Of a stretch of 64,000 nucleotides of DNA, positions 12,308 to 24,087 are shown in pieces. A program made the translations under genes and the position numbers. Each line of letters begins with the position of its first letter. Within the stretch, counting starts at the first letter, position 1. The stretch is from Bathynomus jamesi (taxonomy: Eukaryota; Arthropoda; Malacostraca; Isopoda; Cirolanidae). The notes under the pieces were generated by a model, which saw only the letters and a list, made by a program, of their open reading frames with translations, was not told the origin of the DNA and did not search any database. Location: NCBI GenBank assembly GCA_023014485.1, contig JAJOZX010006135.1, forward strand, positions 124,001-188,000, in the 5' to 3' direction.

Positions 12308-13843
12308 TGGACGGAATCGTGCAAAATCTGTTCTTCGATTCGCGAAAAATTCCTTCATCAGACAAATATGTGTAAACCTTATCTAATCTTAATTGTTCTC
12401 TCTCTTTCTGGCATCCAGCGAAGAACCTCTCCAACAACTTTACTTCTGATTTCACTACCTCTTTTCCACTCCGACGGATTAGTTACTGTCTCTTCTCCCG
12501 ATAAAGTTAAACTCTTCGCTCTTCAAACTTTCGCCTCCAATTCAACCGTCGACTATTCTGGTGATGTTTTCCATTTCCTCCTTCCTCTGACTTAATTCTG
12601 TCTGAAATTAGAATCTCTTCCAAGATATTTTTTCTGCCATATCTGAGCTCAACTCTAGGAAGGCGTACGGTCCTAATGGTGCCCCTCCTCTTATTCTCAA
12701 GAACTGTACTTCTGTGCTGACACCGTGCCTCGGCAAACTCTTTTGTCTTTGTCTTTCATGTGGTATTTTTTCTTCCTGCTAGAAGTTCGCTTTCATTCAG
12801 TCTGTCCAAAAGAAGGGTAACCTCTCTCAACCTTCCAACTATTTCCCAATTTCTTTGATTTCTTGCCTTTATAATGGTTTTTAATCTGTCCTTGATAAGA
12901 AGATTCTTAAACACTTCTCTTCTTACAATCTTTTTTCAGATCGTCAGTATGAGTTCCGGAAGGGACGCGCTACTGGTGATCTTCTTTCATATTTCTCTGA
13001 CTCTTGGTTATCCTCCTTTCGGGATTTCGATGAAACCTTTACTATTACATTAGACATATCCTAAGCTTTTCATAGAGTCTGGCACAAATCCTTAATTTCG
13101 AAACTGCCCTCCTTCGTTTCTATCCTTCTATCTGTGCCTTCATCTCTAATTTCCTTTGTGGCCGATCTATATCTGCTGTTGTAGATTGCCACTGTTCTTC
13201 TCTTAAAGCTATTAATATTGGTGTTCCTCAAGGCACTGACCTGTCATCCACTCATTTCCTCATATTTACCAATGATCTCTTAAGTCGCACTTCCTGTCTT
13301 ATCTACTCCAATGCCCATGATTCCACTCTTCATTTCAACACCTGCTTCACAAAACGTCCCTCACAACAGTCACTCCACGCTTCGCGTAGGACGGTAATGA
13401 TGCACCTGACCTCTGATCTTTCTACTATCTCTGATTGGGGCAGAGAAACTTTGTATCTTTCAGTGCCTCAAAAAGTCGGTTCCTTCATCTGTCTATTCGT
13501 CACAATCTTCCACACGACTATCCTCTTACCTCCAAAGTACATAGCTCAAACCTTCCTCTTCTCTTAACATTCTTGGTGTTTCCTTTTCTCGTGATCTTTC
13601 CTGAAAAGATCACATATACTGTTACCAAAACAGCTTTTAAGAAGTTAGGTGTGCTGTACCGGCTCCGCAGTTTCTTCGCCCTCACTCAGTTCCAGTTGGT
13701 GTCTCTGTACAGCGGTGTTGTCCGCATCTTTATGGAGTACGGTTGTCATGTCTGGGGTGGCCCAACCCACACAGCTTTTACTTGAATGAGTGGAATCAAA
13801 GGTTTTTCGTCTCCTCACTTTCTCGCCTCTTACTGGCTATCTT

Positions 13844-13880
<37 letters not shown>

Positions 13881-14282
13881 TCGCTGCAATGTTGCCTCAC
13901 TCTCTCTTTACTATCGCTATTATAACGGACACTGCTCTTTTGAACTCTGTAACTGCTTGCCACCTCCTTTAAGGAGAGCACGCACTACCACACTTTCGAC
14001 ACATTCTCATTCTTTTCTGTACAACTCTCTAACGCAAAGATTAATTGGTATTTTCAATCTTTCATCTACTCAACCAGTCAACTCTGGGGCAATCTTCCTC
14101 AGTCTTGTAAGTGTAACTGCTTCCCCTGTCTATGACCACCAATCTTTCAAACGCAGAGTGAAGAGGCATCTCGAAATTCCTGGACCTTGATTTTGGCTTT
14201 CTTGTTCCTCTATGGGAGGGGGAGCGGTTCTGTGGCCATTTGCTTTGCATCCCTCCTTCCTTCATAAAATATACCCGTCCTT
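12308..14282 (+). mobile_element. Degenerate LINE with reverse transcriptase, plus strand
   Basis: Translations in shifting frames recall a non-LTR retrotransposon RT: VTVSSPDKVKLFA, LNSRKAYGPNGAPPLIL, KKGNLSQPSNYFPISLIS, RQYEFRKGRATGDLLSYFS, TLDIS-AFHRVWH, then a C-terminal region (KKLGVLYRLRSFF, MEYGCHVWG, LSLYYRYYNGH). Many stops and frameshifts are present. A CT microsatellite (13845-13880) has expanded inside the coding region. The 3-prime end abuts an AT tract at 14283-14337. A similar copy is at 56106-58089 and a deleted one at 25380-25855. Confidence 0.85.
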
Positions 14283-14283
14283 C

Positions 14284-14337
<54 letters not shown>
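14283..14337. repeat. AT microsatellite
   Basis: Uniform AT repeat between two LINE fragments; the homologous tract at 58089-58115 is shorter. Confidence 0.95.
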
Positions 14338-14339
<2 letters not shown>

Positions 14340-14983
14340 CTGGAGGAGCTTCAGCAACAGAAAAGCAAATATCATGCTCAAATTATGGAAAAGTCTGGAA
14401 AGTATTGCTCATTACTCACAAGCCCATACAGAAAACGAAACAATGCGAACACTGAAGCTATACAAATGACTTTTATGTCTAAGACAGAGGAAACGAAAGG
14501 TGACGATTACTGGTCTTGATTAAATCCCTGAAATTCTACTCTCTGGAAAGAAGACGCGAGCGGTACACAATAATATACATATGGAAAATACTTGAGGGCT
14601 TTGTCCCTAACCTTAGAAATGAAATAGGTACAAACTAGAATGGAAGAGGTACATTTTGTACTGTCCCAGCTGTGGTGGGACAGGTGGCCATGAAAACGAG
14701 GATAGAAAATACCTCAGAATACGAGGCCCAAAGCTTTTTAATGCCTTATTAAAAGTCTTGAGGGACCTCCAGCACATCGACCTTAATAACTTCAAAAACC
14801 AGCTGGACAGATTCCTGTGCAAAGTTCCTGACCAGCCATTTGTGGCTAGCTACGAGGGCAGGAGGGAATCAAACAGCAATTCCCTCCTTCACCAAATCCC
14901 GTAAATGAGGCGGAATGCAGCAGAGGGGTCGACCGCAAGTCGATCCTCAACCGTCGTTCAAACTCATAAAGTAACATAAACTG
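14338..14983 (+). mobile_element. LINE 3-prime fragment
   Basis: Starts with TGGAGGAGCTTCAGCAACAG, matching 44541-44560 in the LINE at 43815-44740, but extends further 3-prime. The frame at 14656-14904 reads RGPKLFNALLKVLRDLQ and NNFKNQLDRFLCKVPDQP, a C-terminal LINE region, followed by UTR (ATGAGGCGGAATGCAGCAGA) related to 43350-43440. Confidence 0.7.
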
Positions 14984-15533
14984 CAATGCTGGGCAACCGC
15001 ACACCAAATGGGAGGTTCGCACCCACACTTCCGCACCCGCACTTAGCCTCTTCCGTACCCGCACTTCCGCACACTCTAAGTTTTCGCACTTCCGCACAAT
15101 CTTACCCGCACCCGCACCCTATTTACATATATAAAGTTTTATCGCAAGGAAATATATAAGTTTCCATTAATATATTAATAATTTTATAAACTTTTATTTA
15201 ATATTTAATTGTGAAAATAAAGTTTTAATACAATAAAGTCATTTTTTTTGTTATGAGAGGTCAGAAAATTACTAGAATACAATATAATTTAATTTTATTT
15301 TATACTAATACTATATTACTTTATTCACAGCTACTCAAATACAAAAGATACAATACAATACAAAAGTAAAAAAGTGTATTTAGCTATGTGTGCGGACCAA
15401 TCCGCACACCTTCCGCACCCGCACCTCCGCACCTTTTTACCGAGGTGACCGCACACCGCACCTCCGCCCACCATTTCGCACTTCCGCACAGTGTGCGGAG
15501 GTGCGGAAGGTGTGCGGAACTTGCCCAGCTCTG
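14984..15533. mobile_element. Probable hAT-like MITE with CCGCAC-rich arms
   Basis: The right end TTGCCCAGCTCTG is the reverse complement of the terminus of the MITE at 4369. The left end CAATGCTGGGCAA is a two-mismatch version. The arms are built of TTCCGCACC repeats around an AT-rich centre. ACATAAA occurs near both ends, but not at exactly matching distance. The left terminus could instead be LINE tail sequence. Confidence 0.45.
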
Positions 15534-15541
15534 ACATAAAG

Positions 15542-15544
<3 letters not shown>

Positions 15545-15587
<43 letters not shown>

Positions 15588-15600
15588 ATATATATATATC
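15545..15600. repeat. AT microsatellite
   Basis: Alternating AT tract with one interruption. Confidence 0.9.
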
Positions 15601-16428
15601 GTCTTTGCATACAATTTTCTGTAAAATTCTGTAAGAGTTTTGAAATAAATATTTAAGGCCTAAAATTATTTTAATTCAGAATGAAACAGTGAAACTCGAT
15701 TATGGTTAATTAATCATATTTGGGAAAAAGTGATGAATGATGAAATTTTCTAATTAATCAATGATTAACTCTTTAAAAATTATTAAAAAATAAATACTTG
15801 TGAAAAGAGTAAGAAAGATCTTTATTGTTTCTGTTGCATGAGATAAGACCGAACAAAACATATTTTGCTCATCCATTTTCTTTTAGAAACCAGGCATCAA
15901 AGGACTAACCACTTTATACACGCAAAAAGGTGCCAAATTCAAATGCCACATCGCAAATTTGTGGTAAAATGATGCCGAAATTGTAGAGAAAATTAATAAT
16001 TTTTCACCATTTTCTCAAAATATTATTTGATTAATTAATGATTAAATTCGAAACATGGATTAGCTGATTAATTGATTAATCATAATCGTGCCCTAACCGA
16101 AACATTTACTGTACACAAATACCATAAAATTTAACTCATTACTTTTGGTTACAAATCTGAGACATCCATTACCCTACATCACCGAAATAAAGAAAAACTT
16201 CATACATACATACATACATACAGTACATTAACAAATCTCTTTTCCCGAAGGATTGAGGTGAGAAGGCAGAAATACTTCGGATGCGAAACACGGAAGATAG
16301 TGAAGAAGAGAAAAATTAGAGACTAAAGCGCGCACATCCATTCATAGACGCATCGTGGTGAACGAGCGACCCTATCCCAGTATCCCACCCACATGGCTAA
16401 ATTCCACATCAAAGCGGCTCTCTGTACG

Positions 16429-16462
<34 letters not shown>

Positions 16463-17376
16463 AGAATTAGATGTTTCGTTAGACTTTTCAGTTTACCAGT
16501 TTTGGAAATTTTGAAATATCTAATGCGTTAAACGCTTCATTGTGAAGTCCAACATTTGTTTAGACATTACAGTAAGTCAAATGGAATGTCTAAATTGTCC
16601 CAAGTTTTTAAACAATTGAAAAGACTAATGTGAAATGCCTAATGAATTGTTTAATAATGAAATGTCTAATAATGAAATGTCTCATGCATGAAAGTTTAAG
16701 GAATTTAAGCATAAGTTTAAGTTCATATAAAAATAATTGGTTCACAGCATTACTCTTAAAAACTTATGACTTTCAATTTATATCGATTTCTTCTCGTAAT
16801 TCAATTTGTATCCCTGTCAAGTACCTTCCTCTAATTTATATTATCAAAGCCATTAATCTTCTTTAAATATTTGAATTAGTTCTCCTATAAATCGACATTT
16901 TTCAAACCAATACATATCTAATTCAGCTAATTTTTCCTCAAATCTTTTACTTCTCAGTTCTGGATTCATTTTGGTCGCTCTAGTCTGAACCCTTTCTAAC
17001 CTATCATGGTCTTTTCTCAAGTATAGGTTCTCTAACTTAGATATTGAACCTAGGATACGCCCACTTTATGTCAAGGGGCTGAGGCCTAAGGCTAGGCTCA
17101 GAGTCACAGGTTGGTTATTAATTAATCTTCAAACATTTTACTCGCCAAGGTCTAGCCAAGTACTAAAAATTAATAAACGCATGAAACGCACTTAGAAGAC
17201 TAAGCCTACATGGAATAAATCAATAAATGCACAAATACTATAATAACTGTTTTCTCCTTTTTTTTTAGATTATCTATAAATACTTTTGCTAAATAAACTG
17301 CGTCACAATTTCAAAATATTTTTAATCACAATGCGCATGCGACTAGAATAGAAAGAATAGAAAATTAACTTATTAT
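15601..17376. other. Non-coding left part of the 15.6-25.9 kb unit
   Basis: The part 15608-16720 is repeated at 26374-27530 (CATACAATTTTCT start, CATA repeats at 16204-16222, AATGTCTAA motifs at the end). The GT microsatellite at 16427-16460 has no counterpart in that copy. From 16620 on it also matches the other FReD units. No gene recognised. Confidence 0.65.
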
Positions 17377-18474
17377 TAGTGATTCACCGATTAATCGGCA
17401 AATCGGCAGATATTTTGATTATCGGCATCGGCAAAATTTTGCCGATTTTTTGCCGATTAATATTAAATATTCCAAATTTTATAAATAGATTTTCAATGAT
17501 TATTTTAAGTTACAATGTCTTACCTTACTGACTTATTGCATTTTAAATTCAAATTTAAATCATGAAATGAGCATTTTAATTATAGTCACCCTGAAAAACT
17601 AAGAAAACGGTAAACAGAAAATGGGCCAACCACACTGAGTAAAACTGAGTAGTGAGTATAGTGAGTAAACATGATCTTAAATCTGACAGGATTTTTCCAC
17701 TTAGATACCCATTACCCATATTATTATTTATGGTAAACTTAAATTTCTTGACAAGAAAATACGAGTAGAACTCGTTATGAAATGGGTACAAGCTAGTAGT
17801 CATATAGCAAGGCCTAGACTTAGGCTAGCCCGGTTTTTCAAACATTTGTAACAGCTTAGGTTAGCCTGAGGGCAGTGGCTAGCTCTCCCCTAGCACCCCC
17901 CTGTATCCGCTACTGATATATAATAGAGCCTATTTAAGCTAGCTACCGAGCTCATTGAGTTTAATATTTTGTAATGAAAATATTCTGGAGTGTTTTTTAA
18001 GTATCGTAATGAATATTGTAGTAAAATTTGTATTTAAAAAAAACTAAAAAATTGGTGTGTATATATATGTGTTTTTTTATATATATTGGTATATATATCA
18101 GTATATATCAGTATATATATCAGTATATATCAGTATATATATCAGTATATATCAGTATATATCAGTATATATTGGTATATATATGTGCTTTCTAGTGTCC
18201 TAGATGGACACTAGGAAAATACATTGTAGGGCCTCTTTAAAACTATGGCTATATTGAAAAAAATAAAACATTGTCGTCAGAAAAGTAAATTAAAAATAAA
18301 ATTTAAATCCTTAAGTTACTCAGTAAGGCAAAAAGTGAAAGAAAATATACTTATGCTATTGTTAATATAGAACAAATCTTTTCCCTAAATTTCATTTATT
18401 AGATAATCGGCATCGACATCGGCAAAATTTTAAGTAATCGGCATTGGCAAAAATTTGGCATCGGTGCATCACTA
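17377..18474. mobile_element. Non-autonomous hAT element, 1.1 kb
   Basis: Termini TAGTGATTCACCGAT and the reverse complement of TAGTGATGCACCGATGCC. Flanked by CTTATTAT (17369-17376) and CTTAATAT (18475-18482), an 8-bp target duplication with one mismatch. The uninterrupted site is preserved near 5696 and 49706. Subterminal CGGCATCGGCAAAATTTT repeats occur at both ends. A TATATATCAG tandem array lies at 18055-18185. No transposase frame. Confidence 0.88.
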
Positions 18475-18482
18475 CTTAATAT

Positions 18483-19480
18483 ACAAATGAAATGTTTACT
18501 TTCTACACCTTTTATGTCTAAAACATTTAAGCACCGTTTTCAAAGATCTGAAATACGTAGCAAACATTTCAAAATAGCTATTATTCATTTCAGTTCAGAA
18601 AGCTAAGTTCATTATGAGATGTCGAGTAGACATTTCATATATGTAATCAAACGTCTAGTACCATTTAGAGTGTGGTAACACTTCCAAGATTAAAATCTTT
18701 ATTACAGACGTGAAAATTATTGTTGAGTATTGAAGAACGAATTACCTCATTAAGAGAAATGATTAACTTGAAGATCATTTAGTGTTTAACCCATTAAAAA
18801 ATGTAGGTATTGAAGGATATGTAAAACTCTGAACCTATCCAGTGTCCAATAAACAGATCAGTGTTCACGCTTTCCTCTGTAGTTCCTTAATAAGCTCTTC
18901 TATATTACATTTGGCCTGTGTTTGTATTCTTTTGGACTAAATAGATATAAAGTATTTAGATTAAAAGTTGTATATTAGATTTACTGTGAAATATCCATTA
19001 AAATTTCCCTTTAAATATTTGGGTTAAAAATGTTTTAAAAAGAAATATTTATTTTCAGAGACATTTGCATTTTATGAAAATAAAAATGAAAATGAAAAGG
19101 TCTATTGGCAAACATAGTCCATAAGACAAATATTAATAATACAATGACAATTCACATCCTAAGGATAGAAATATATACAATTAATGAGAAATAATATAGC
19201 AATGTCGAAGTTAAGTGGAGCTACAGAAAGACGTTTTCGCATCATGAATGCCATTGCTAAGAAGACATACGGCAGGACTCATGGATAGCTTGGATAATGG
19301 GGTTGGTTGATTTTTTAATTCTTTGCATTAGTCTGTATTGAGCCCGTCTTGTTTCACTCCATATTCAATTCTAATTATCACATCAAAATTATAAACACTT
19401 TTTTTAATTATTGTTAAAAGTTTCTACCATTAAAATAATAAAAATTTTCTTTATCGTTCATAAAATATTTGTTATTATTA

Positions 19481-19520
<40 letters not shown>

Positions 19521-19521
19521 C

Positions 19522-19565
<44 letters not shown>

Positions 19566-19654
19566 TTATTATTAAAAATGGCAAATTAGTAACATTCTTT
19601 ATGAGACACTTTATACAAATGTTTAATGATATCTCAGATTTATCCTAATTACAT
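18483..19654. other. Non-coding 3-prime flank of the second FReD copy
   Basis: Homologous to 5700-6430. A long ATT microsatellite at 19474-19573 contains interruptions. About 19075-19380 is additional sequence not seen in the other units. The palindromic MITE of the other units is absent here. Confidence 0.65.
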
Positions 19655-20563
19655 TTAGTTTCGAAATTTTGGTCTGAGGCTCAGAGACGTTTTCTTTAAA
19701 GAGTATTTGTGCCCGAAAACCGCCAATTGATGCCATCAGCGTGGAACTGTGGTTTCCTTCGTACTGATACCCATTTAAGTTGGAGAGGTGGCAAGCTTTG
19801 TACCACCATGCACCTCGAAATTTCTCTGAACAATTTAAAGACTTATGTATGTCGTTGTCTTGATCTTTCGTTGAAAACTGTTGACCGTTGTGATCGGAAA
19901 ATGAATCTCCGGCATTGCCTGAATATTCTCCTAAATCCAAACGGTATTTGGATGTTATGTCTCCGACGTAAAAGTATTCGTATTTGGCCCAACGCTTTTT
20001 CCCCTCAAATTCCTCAAGGTCCACCCTCAATTCCATCAGAGTGTTACTAACGAGAGCGTGAATATTATCGAGGCCGAGCCAAAATTCTCCATTCAGGTTT
20101 CCGAAACCAAGTTGGTACTCCACCCACTTCCGAAAGAAGTTTTCTCTCTCTGGAAGAGACTCTCGATGTTGAATCACTGTCCACCCACCTCCGTCAGTAG
20201 TTTGGTCGCACAAAACAGAAACGGGTCGGGTTTCAATACTGAAAGGGTACACTGTTCGAATTCCGTACTCCTTGTCACCAAGGTTAACATATCTTCACAA
20301 TTACGAGGACGTTTGGGAATTTCAATCGAGTTGGCAGTCCGCTTTTCGACTGAATTTAATTGACTTTTCATTCCAAGCAAGAAAGAATTCTTTACGGAGT
20401 TCTCACAAAGCGCCAGAGTTTGAGACACGCAAAAAGGAGAGAATCCAATCTCTTCAAAAAGGTTGTAAAGTCCTGTCATCTTAGAGTCAATACTGTCTCC
20501 ATAAGAGAATTTGTACAGGAAAGCAAAGATCATCAAAGTTATCAGAGGGTTTGATTCAACCAT
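19655..20563 (-). pseudogene. Fibrinogen-related (FReD) pseudogene
   Basis: Same architecture as the 50.7 kb gene: ATG at 20563, signal peptide ITLMIFAFLYKFSYG, FReD with GGGWTVIQHR, NLNGEFWLGL, DQDND, WWYKAC and NLNGYQYEG. Lesions: one A missing after CEDM near 20286 shifts the frame; near 19715-19735 a few bases are lost and one more frameshift replaces the conserved C-terminus after NHSS. The total is 909 bases, six short of the intact copy. It is more divergent than the 6.7, 50.7 and 60.3 kb copies. Three separate lesions make true pseudogenisation more likely here than in the sister copies. Confidence 0.85.
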
Positions 20564-20628
20564 CTTTTCTCTTCTTGTTGAATCTGCTATTCAAATGACT
20601 TCTAGAAGCTACTCTTGGAAAACCTTCT

Positions 20629-20636
20629 GTTTTATA
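20629..20636 (-). promoter_or_regulatory. TATA box of the second FReD copy
   Basis: TATAAAAC on minus, 66-73 bases before the ATG. One base differs from the TATAAAAG of the other minus-strand copies. Confidence 0.55.
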
Positions 20637-21314
20637 CTTTTTTATCCACACTATCATTCGTCTATATCTCTCGAAACATCCGGAATTTTGGGAGCGTACC
20701 TAATTCTAGATTATTTCTCTTTCCTGTTTAGCACATTTTTGAAATCCAAATGAGGTCGTTTTAAAATGAAATTACACACAGCAAATTTGTATTCTCATTT
20801 TCGGTTTTGATTTTCCTCTTCTGGTTAATAAACCCATAAAGCAAAGTTGAGTTTCTTATAATGAATTTGGTCTTATATATTGTTTTTGATTAGGTTCTGT
20901 CCTTTTAAGCTTTTTAACTAAATTCAAATAAGTATAAAATTTTTAACTTTTTAATTTATTTACTTGCATCAAATGAGACTTTCCTTTAATTAATTCTCGT
21001 AAAGTGAGTTTTCTCCATTTATGAAGTTCTCATGCTCGAATGAAAGGAGAGATATTGTTCATTTCTCATTGTAAACCGTACAATGTTTGTAAATGTTGTG
21101 ATGAAACGAATTCTTGCTATTTATATTAAGTTTGTATCTTATTTTACATTTTTAATTCTTTCTTTCTCTTCTTTATTTTATTCATTATAGTTTCTTCGTA
21201 TTTTATTTAAAATGAGTTACCTGTATAAAGGAGTTACCTATATAAAAAGTGCTTTCTTTAAAAACAGAACTTATATTATACGTTATTAAACCTGTACTAA
21301 GACGTTGGTAATAT

Positions 21315-21315
<1 letters not shown>

Positions 21316-21390
<75 letters not shown>
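21316..21390. repeat. GT then AT microsatellite
   Basis: About 36 bases of GT followed by AT. In the homologous position the other units have AT only. Confidence 0.95.
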
Positions 21391-21391
<1 letters not shown>

Positions 21392-23633
21392 CTCGTTAAC
21401 CTCGTTGATGTTCCATGTGTTGGTCTCTCTTCACACGAAGGTCCAACTGGCGGCCCCGCCTACGCCTGGCTTGCTAGAGTAGCGATTTGTTTTCTTGCGC
21501 TCTCTACCGCGCATAACCAGGTACACCCGGCTCATCTGGTACCGTCCTGAGCCACGCATCTAGTCTTCTCCTGAAGACTTTAACTTTGACCCTGGAACGT
21601 GTCTGAGGTCCTTTGGAAGCTTGTCAAAAAGTCTTGGCCCCCTGACAACCAAGCTATTTTTCTTCAGTGTTGAAGAGGTCCCTTGTCGCGACTTTAATTT
21701 AGGAACACTACACATTCTGCCTTTCCTGTTTTCAAGCGTTGTTTGGATGGTAATTGGGTTTATTTTTAGGTTTGGTACCACTTTTTCGATCATTTTCCGT
21801 GTACCTCTCTCTTCTTCTTTCAGAGAATCCAGATTTAGCTTACGTAGTCTTTCCCAGTAGTTGAGTTCTTTGCATCCATCAGTCTTAGCTGTGAAATGTG
21901 TCTGCGTTTCTTCTAGTTTATTAGCTTCTTCCTTTTTACATGGGGACGTCCACACTGAGCAGTATTCAAGTTCTGGTATGATCAGTGTTTTCAGCAGGGG
22001 AATCATTACTGTCTTGTCCCTTCTTTTGAACGTTCTTAGTACCTGTCCAGCGACTCTTTTTGCTTTGTTTATCACTATCTGATTTTGTGTTTCGAATTTC
22101 ACATCATCGGTTATTATAACCCTCAAATCGATCGATTTGGCGCTTCTCTGAATTTCCTGTCTATCTAGAGCATAATATGCAGTCTATGTCCATCATTTCT
22201 ACCATATCTCAAGAGCTAAAATTTCTCTTTGTTAAATGTCATGTTGTTGTCTTCTGACCATTTGTATATTTTGTTCGTGTCCCTTTGCAAGGCTTCCACT
22301 TCATTTGCATCGCTGATTTTTCTGCTGTTCTTTGTATCGTTTGCAAAAGATGTTACTATATTGTTGCTGTTTACTCCAACTCCACTGTCTATATCTGTCA
22401 GCATGATAATGAACATGACTGGGGCCAGTACTGTACCTTGTGGTACTGAGCTGCGTACATCCGATTCTGATGATGATATACCTTGAATTTTGACGACCTG
22501 TAAACGTTACCTGATTAAGTTGTAGATTAATTTTCCCACTTTGCCTGTTATTCCCATATATTTCATTTTATGTGCTATTATACCATGATCACATTTGTCG
22601 AAAGCTTTAGCAAAATCCGTGTATGCCTTCCAGTGCATCTAGGATATTGTTATAGTGCTCTATAGTTGTGTTAGGCATGATCTTCGTGATCGGAATCCGT
22701 GCTGATTTTCATTGAATCTTTCCAGTGTCTCCAAGAAATCATAGATTTTCTTTCTTACTATTCAGGTCATCCCATAAGTAATGCGGCATTTTTACATTTT
22801 TTTTTTTTCCATTTTTATCATTATTTTACGGATAGAAATCAAACAACTCTTTGAAGTTATTTATATTTAAATAAATATTTATTTAAATATAAATAACTTC
22901 AAAGAGTTGTTTGATTTCTATCCGTAAAATAATGATAAAAATGGAAAAAAAAAAATTTTAAAATGCCGCATTACTTATGGGATGACCTAATATTTTTTAA
23001 AATACTATGGTGAGATGGGACGTCAATGACACTGGTCTATAGTTCTTTGCTTGAGATGTATCCCCCTCCTTTATATATAGTGACAATGTTTGCTCTTTTC
23101 AAGATGATCGGTATTTCATAGTGTCTAGGGATCTTCTCCATATCTAGTATAAGGGTGTAGCTATTTCATTTTTATAGTTTTTAATCAATACTGCGTTCAT
23201 TTGTCCGGACCTGCAGCTGAATGTGGTTTCATTTGTCCTGTAGCTCTCGCTACATCTTCTGGGGTAAAATCAAAGTCTGTTATACACTTTCCTTGCAATA
23301 AAGAATGCATCTATGTCAGTTACGCTTTGTCACTTTTTGGGGGTACTGAAGACTGATTCATACTGGGCTCTCAATGTTTCAGATATTTCTTTTAGATCGT
23401 CGGTTAGTTCATTATTTCTCTTCCTAAAGGGCCTAATAGCGTCGCGCGTTTTTGTTTTCCTCTTTGCATAGCTATAGAAGTATTTTGGATTTTCCTTTAC
23501 TGCTTCTACCGCCTTTTCCTCTTCCCTCTCTGTATGGTTCTTAATCAGGGTTTGTATTTCCCAATCGATACGCTTCAGTTTTTCTTTATTACTTTCCTGG
23601 CATTATCATCTCTGCAGTTGGCAAATTTCCCCT

Positions 23634-23636
<3 letters not shown>
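21391..23636 (-). mobile_element. Degenerate LINE reverse transcriptase, second unit
   Basis: Homologous to 8552-10556. The C-terminal frame at 22126-21560 is the longest preserved part in the window (VIITDDVKFETQNQIVINKA, LLKTLIIPELEYCSVWTSP, LPKDLRHVPGSKLKS). The catalytic region is at 22416-22216. A hairpin MITE interrupts it at 22764-22988. The 5-prime end is lost at the CT microsatellite. Confidence 0.85.
22764..22988. mobile_element. Near-perfect hairpin MITE in the LINE
   Basis: Both ends read AGGTCATCCCATAAGTAATG inward, and the two arms of about 112 bases pair almost completely around AAATAAATATTTATTT. The uninterrupted LINE site is ACTATTCTTTCAAATAC near 9902. The termini resemble mariner-type ends, but a clean TA duplication is not visible. 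Confidence 0.88.
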
Positions 23637-23745
<109 letters not shown>

Positions 23746-23828
23746 TCATAATAAATGAGAAAAGGCATTTTCAGTTATGGTACTTCCTCAAATTTCGCCA
23801 TTAATCTGCTTTGTTTTTTGGTTCTTTT

Positions 23829-23982
23829 CAGGGGCGTGCCCACGATTTTAGAAGGGGGTGTTTCCATAAGTGAACCTTCGTGACTTCCATGGTTTTCAAA
23901 AACACTTATTCGTGTAGGTCTCATACATAATATGACCTGAACACTCCAACTGAATGTTGACCTGAAGCAGGCAATCCGGATG

Positions 23983-24023
<41 letters not shown>

Positions 24024-24087
24024 TAATTAATTTAGGATCTTAGGGGGTGTTTCCTGGCAACCAGAAACCCCCCTGGGCACGCCACTG
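23829..24087. mobile_element. hAT-like MITE, second unit
   Basis: Best preserved copy of the element at 10776 and 54550: termini CAGGGGCGTGCCCA and TGGGCACGCCACTG, with an AAT microsatellite in the centre (23982-24022). The 8-bp flanks are not convincingly duplicated. Confidence 0.65.

Larger units (their letters stand above)
102..14340. repeat. Segmental duplication, copy 1 (partner 44601-58115)
   Basis: From about base 102 this stretch can be followed nearly base for base in 44601-58115. The order is the same in both: LINE 3-prime tail, tandem repeat block, small ORF, A/T-rich block, FReD gene on minus, minus-strand LINE, CT/AT microsatellite, non-coding block, plus-strand LINE, AT microsatellite. 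Copy-specific insertions here are the LINE at 1545-3572 and the hAT-like MITE at 4369-4592. Copy 2 instead has a DD37E transposon, a 233-bp hAT MITE and an additional 139-bp repeat. The stretch 4725-4985 differs from the matching part of copy 2. Confidence 0.85.

Noticed and set aside
13743..13981. SLSLSLS / ERERER ORFs (also 57531-57793, 23534, 54205)
   Set aside because: Translations of CT microsatellites inside LINE remnants.
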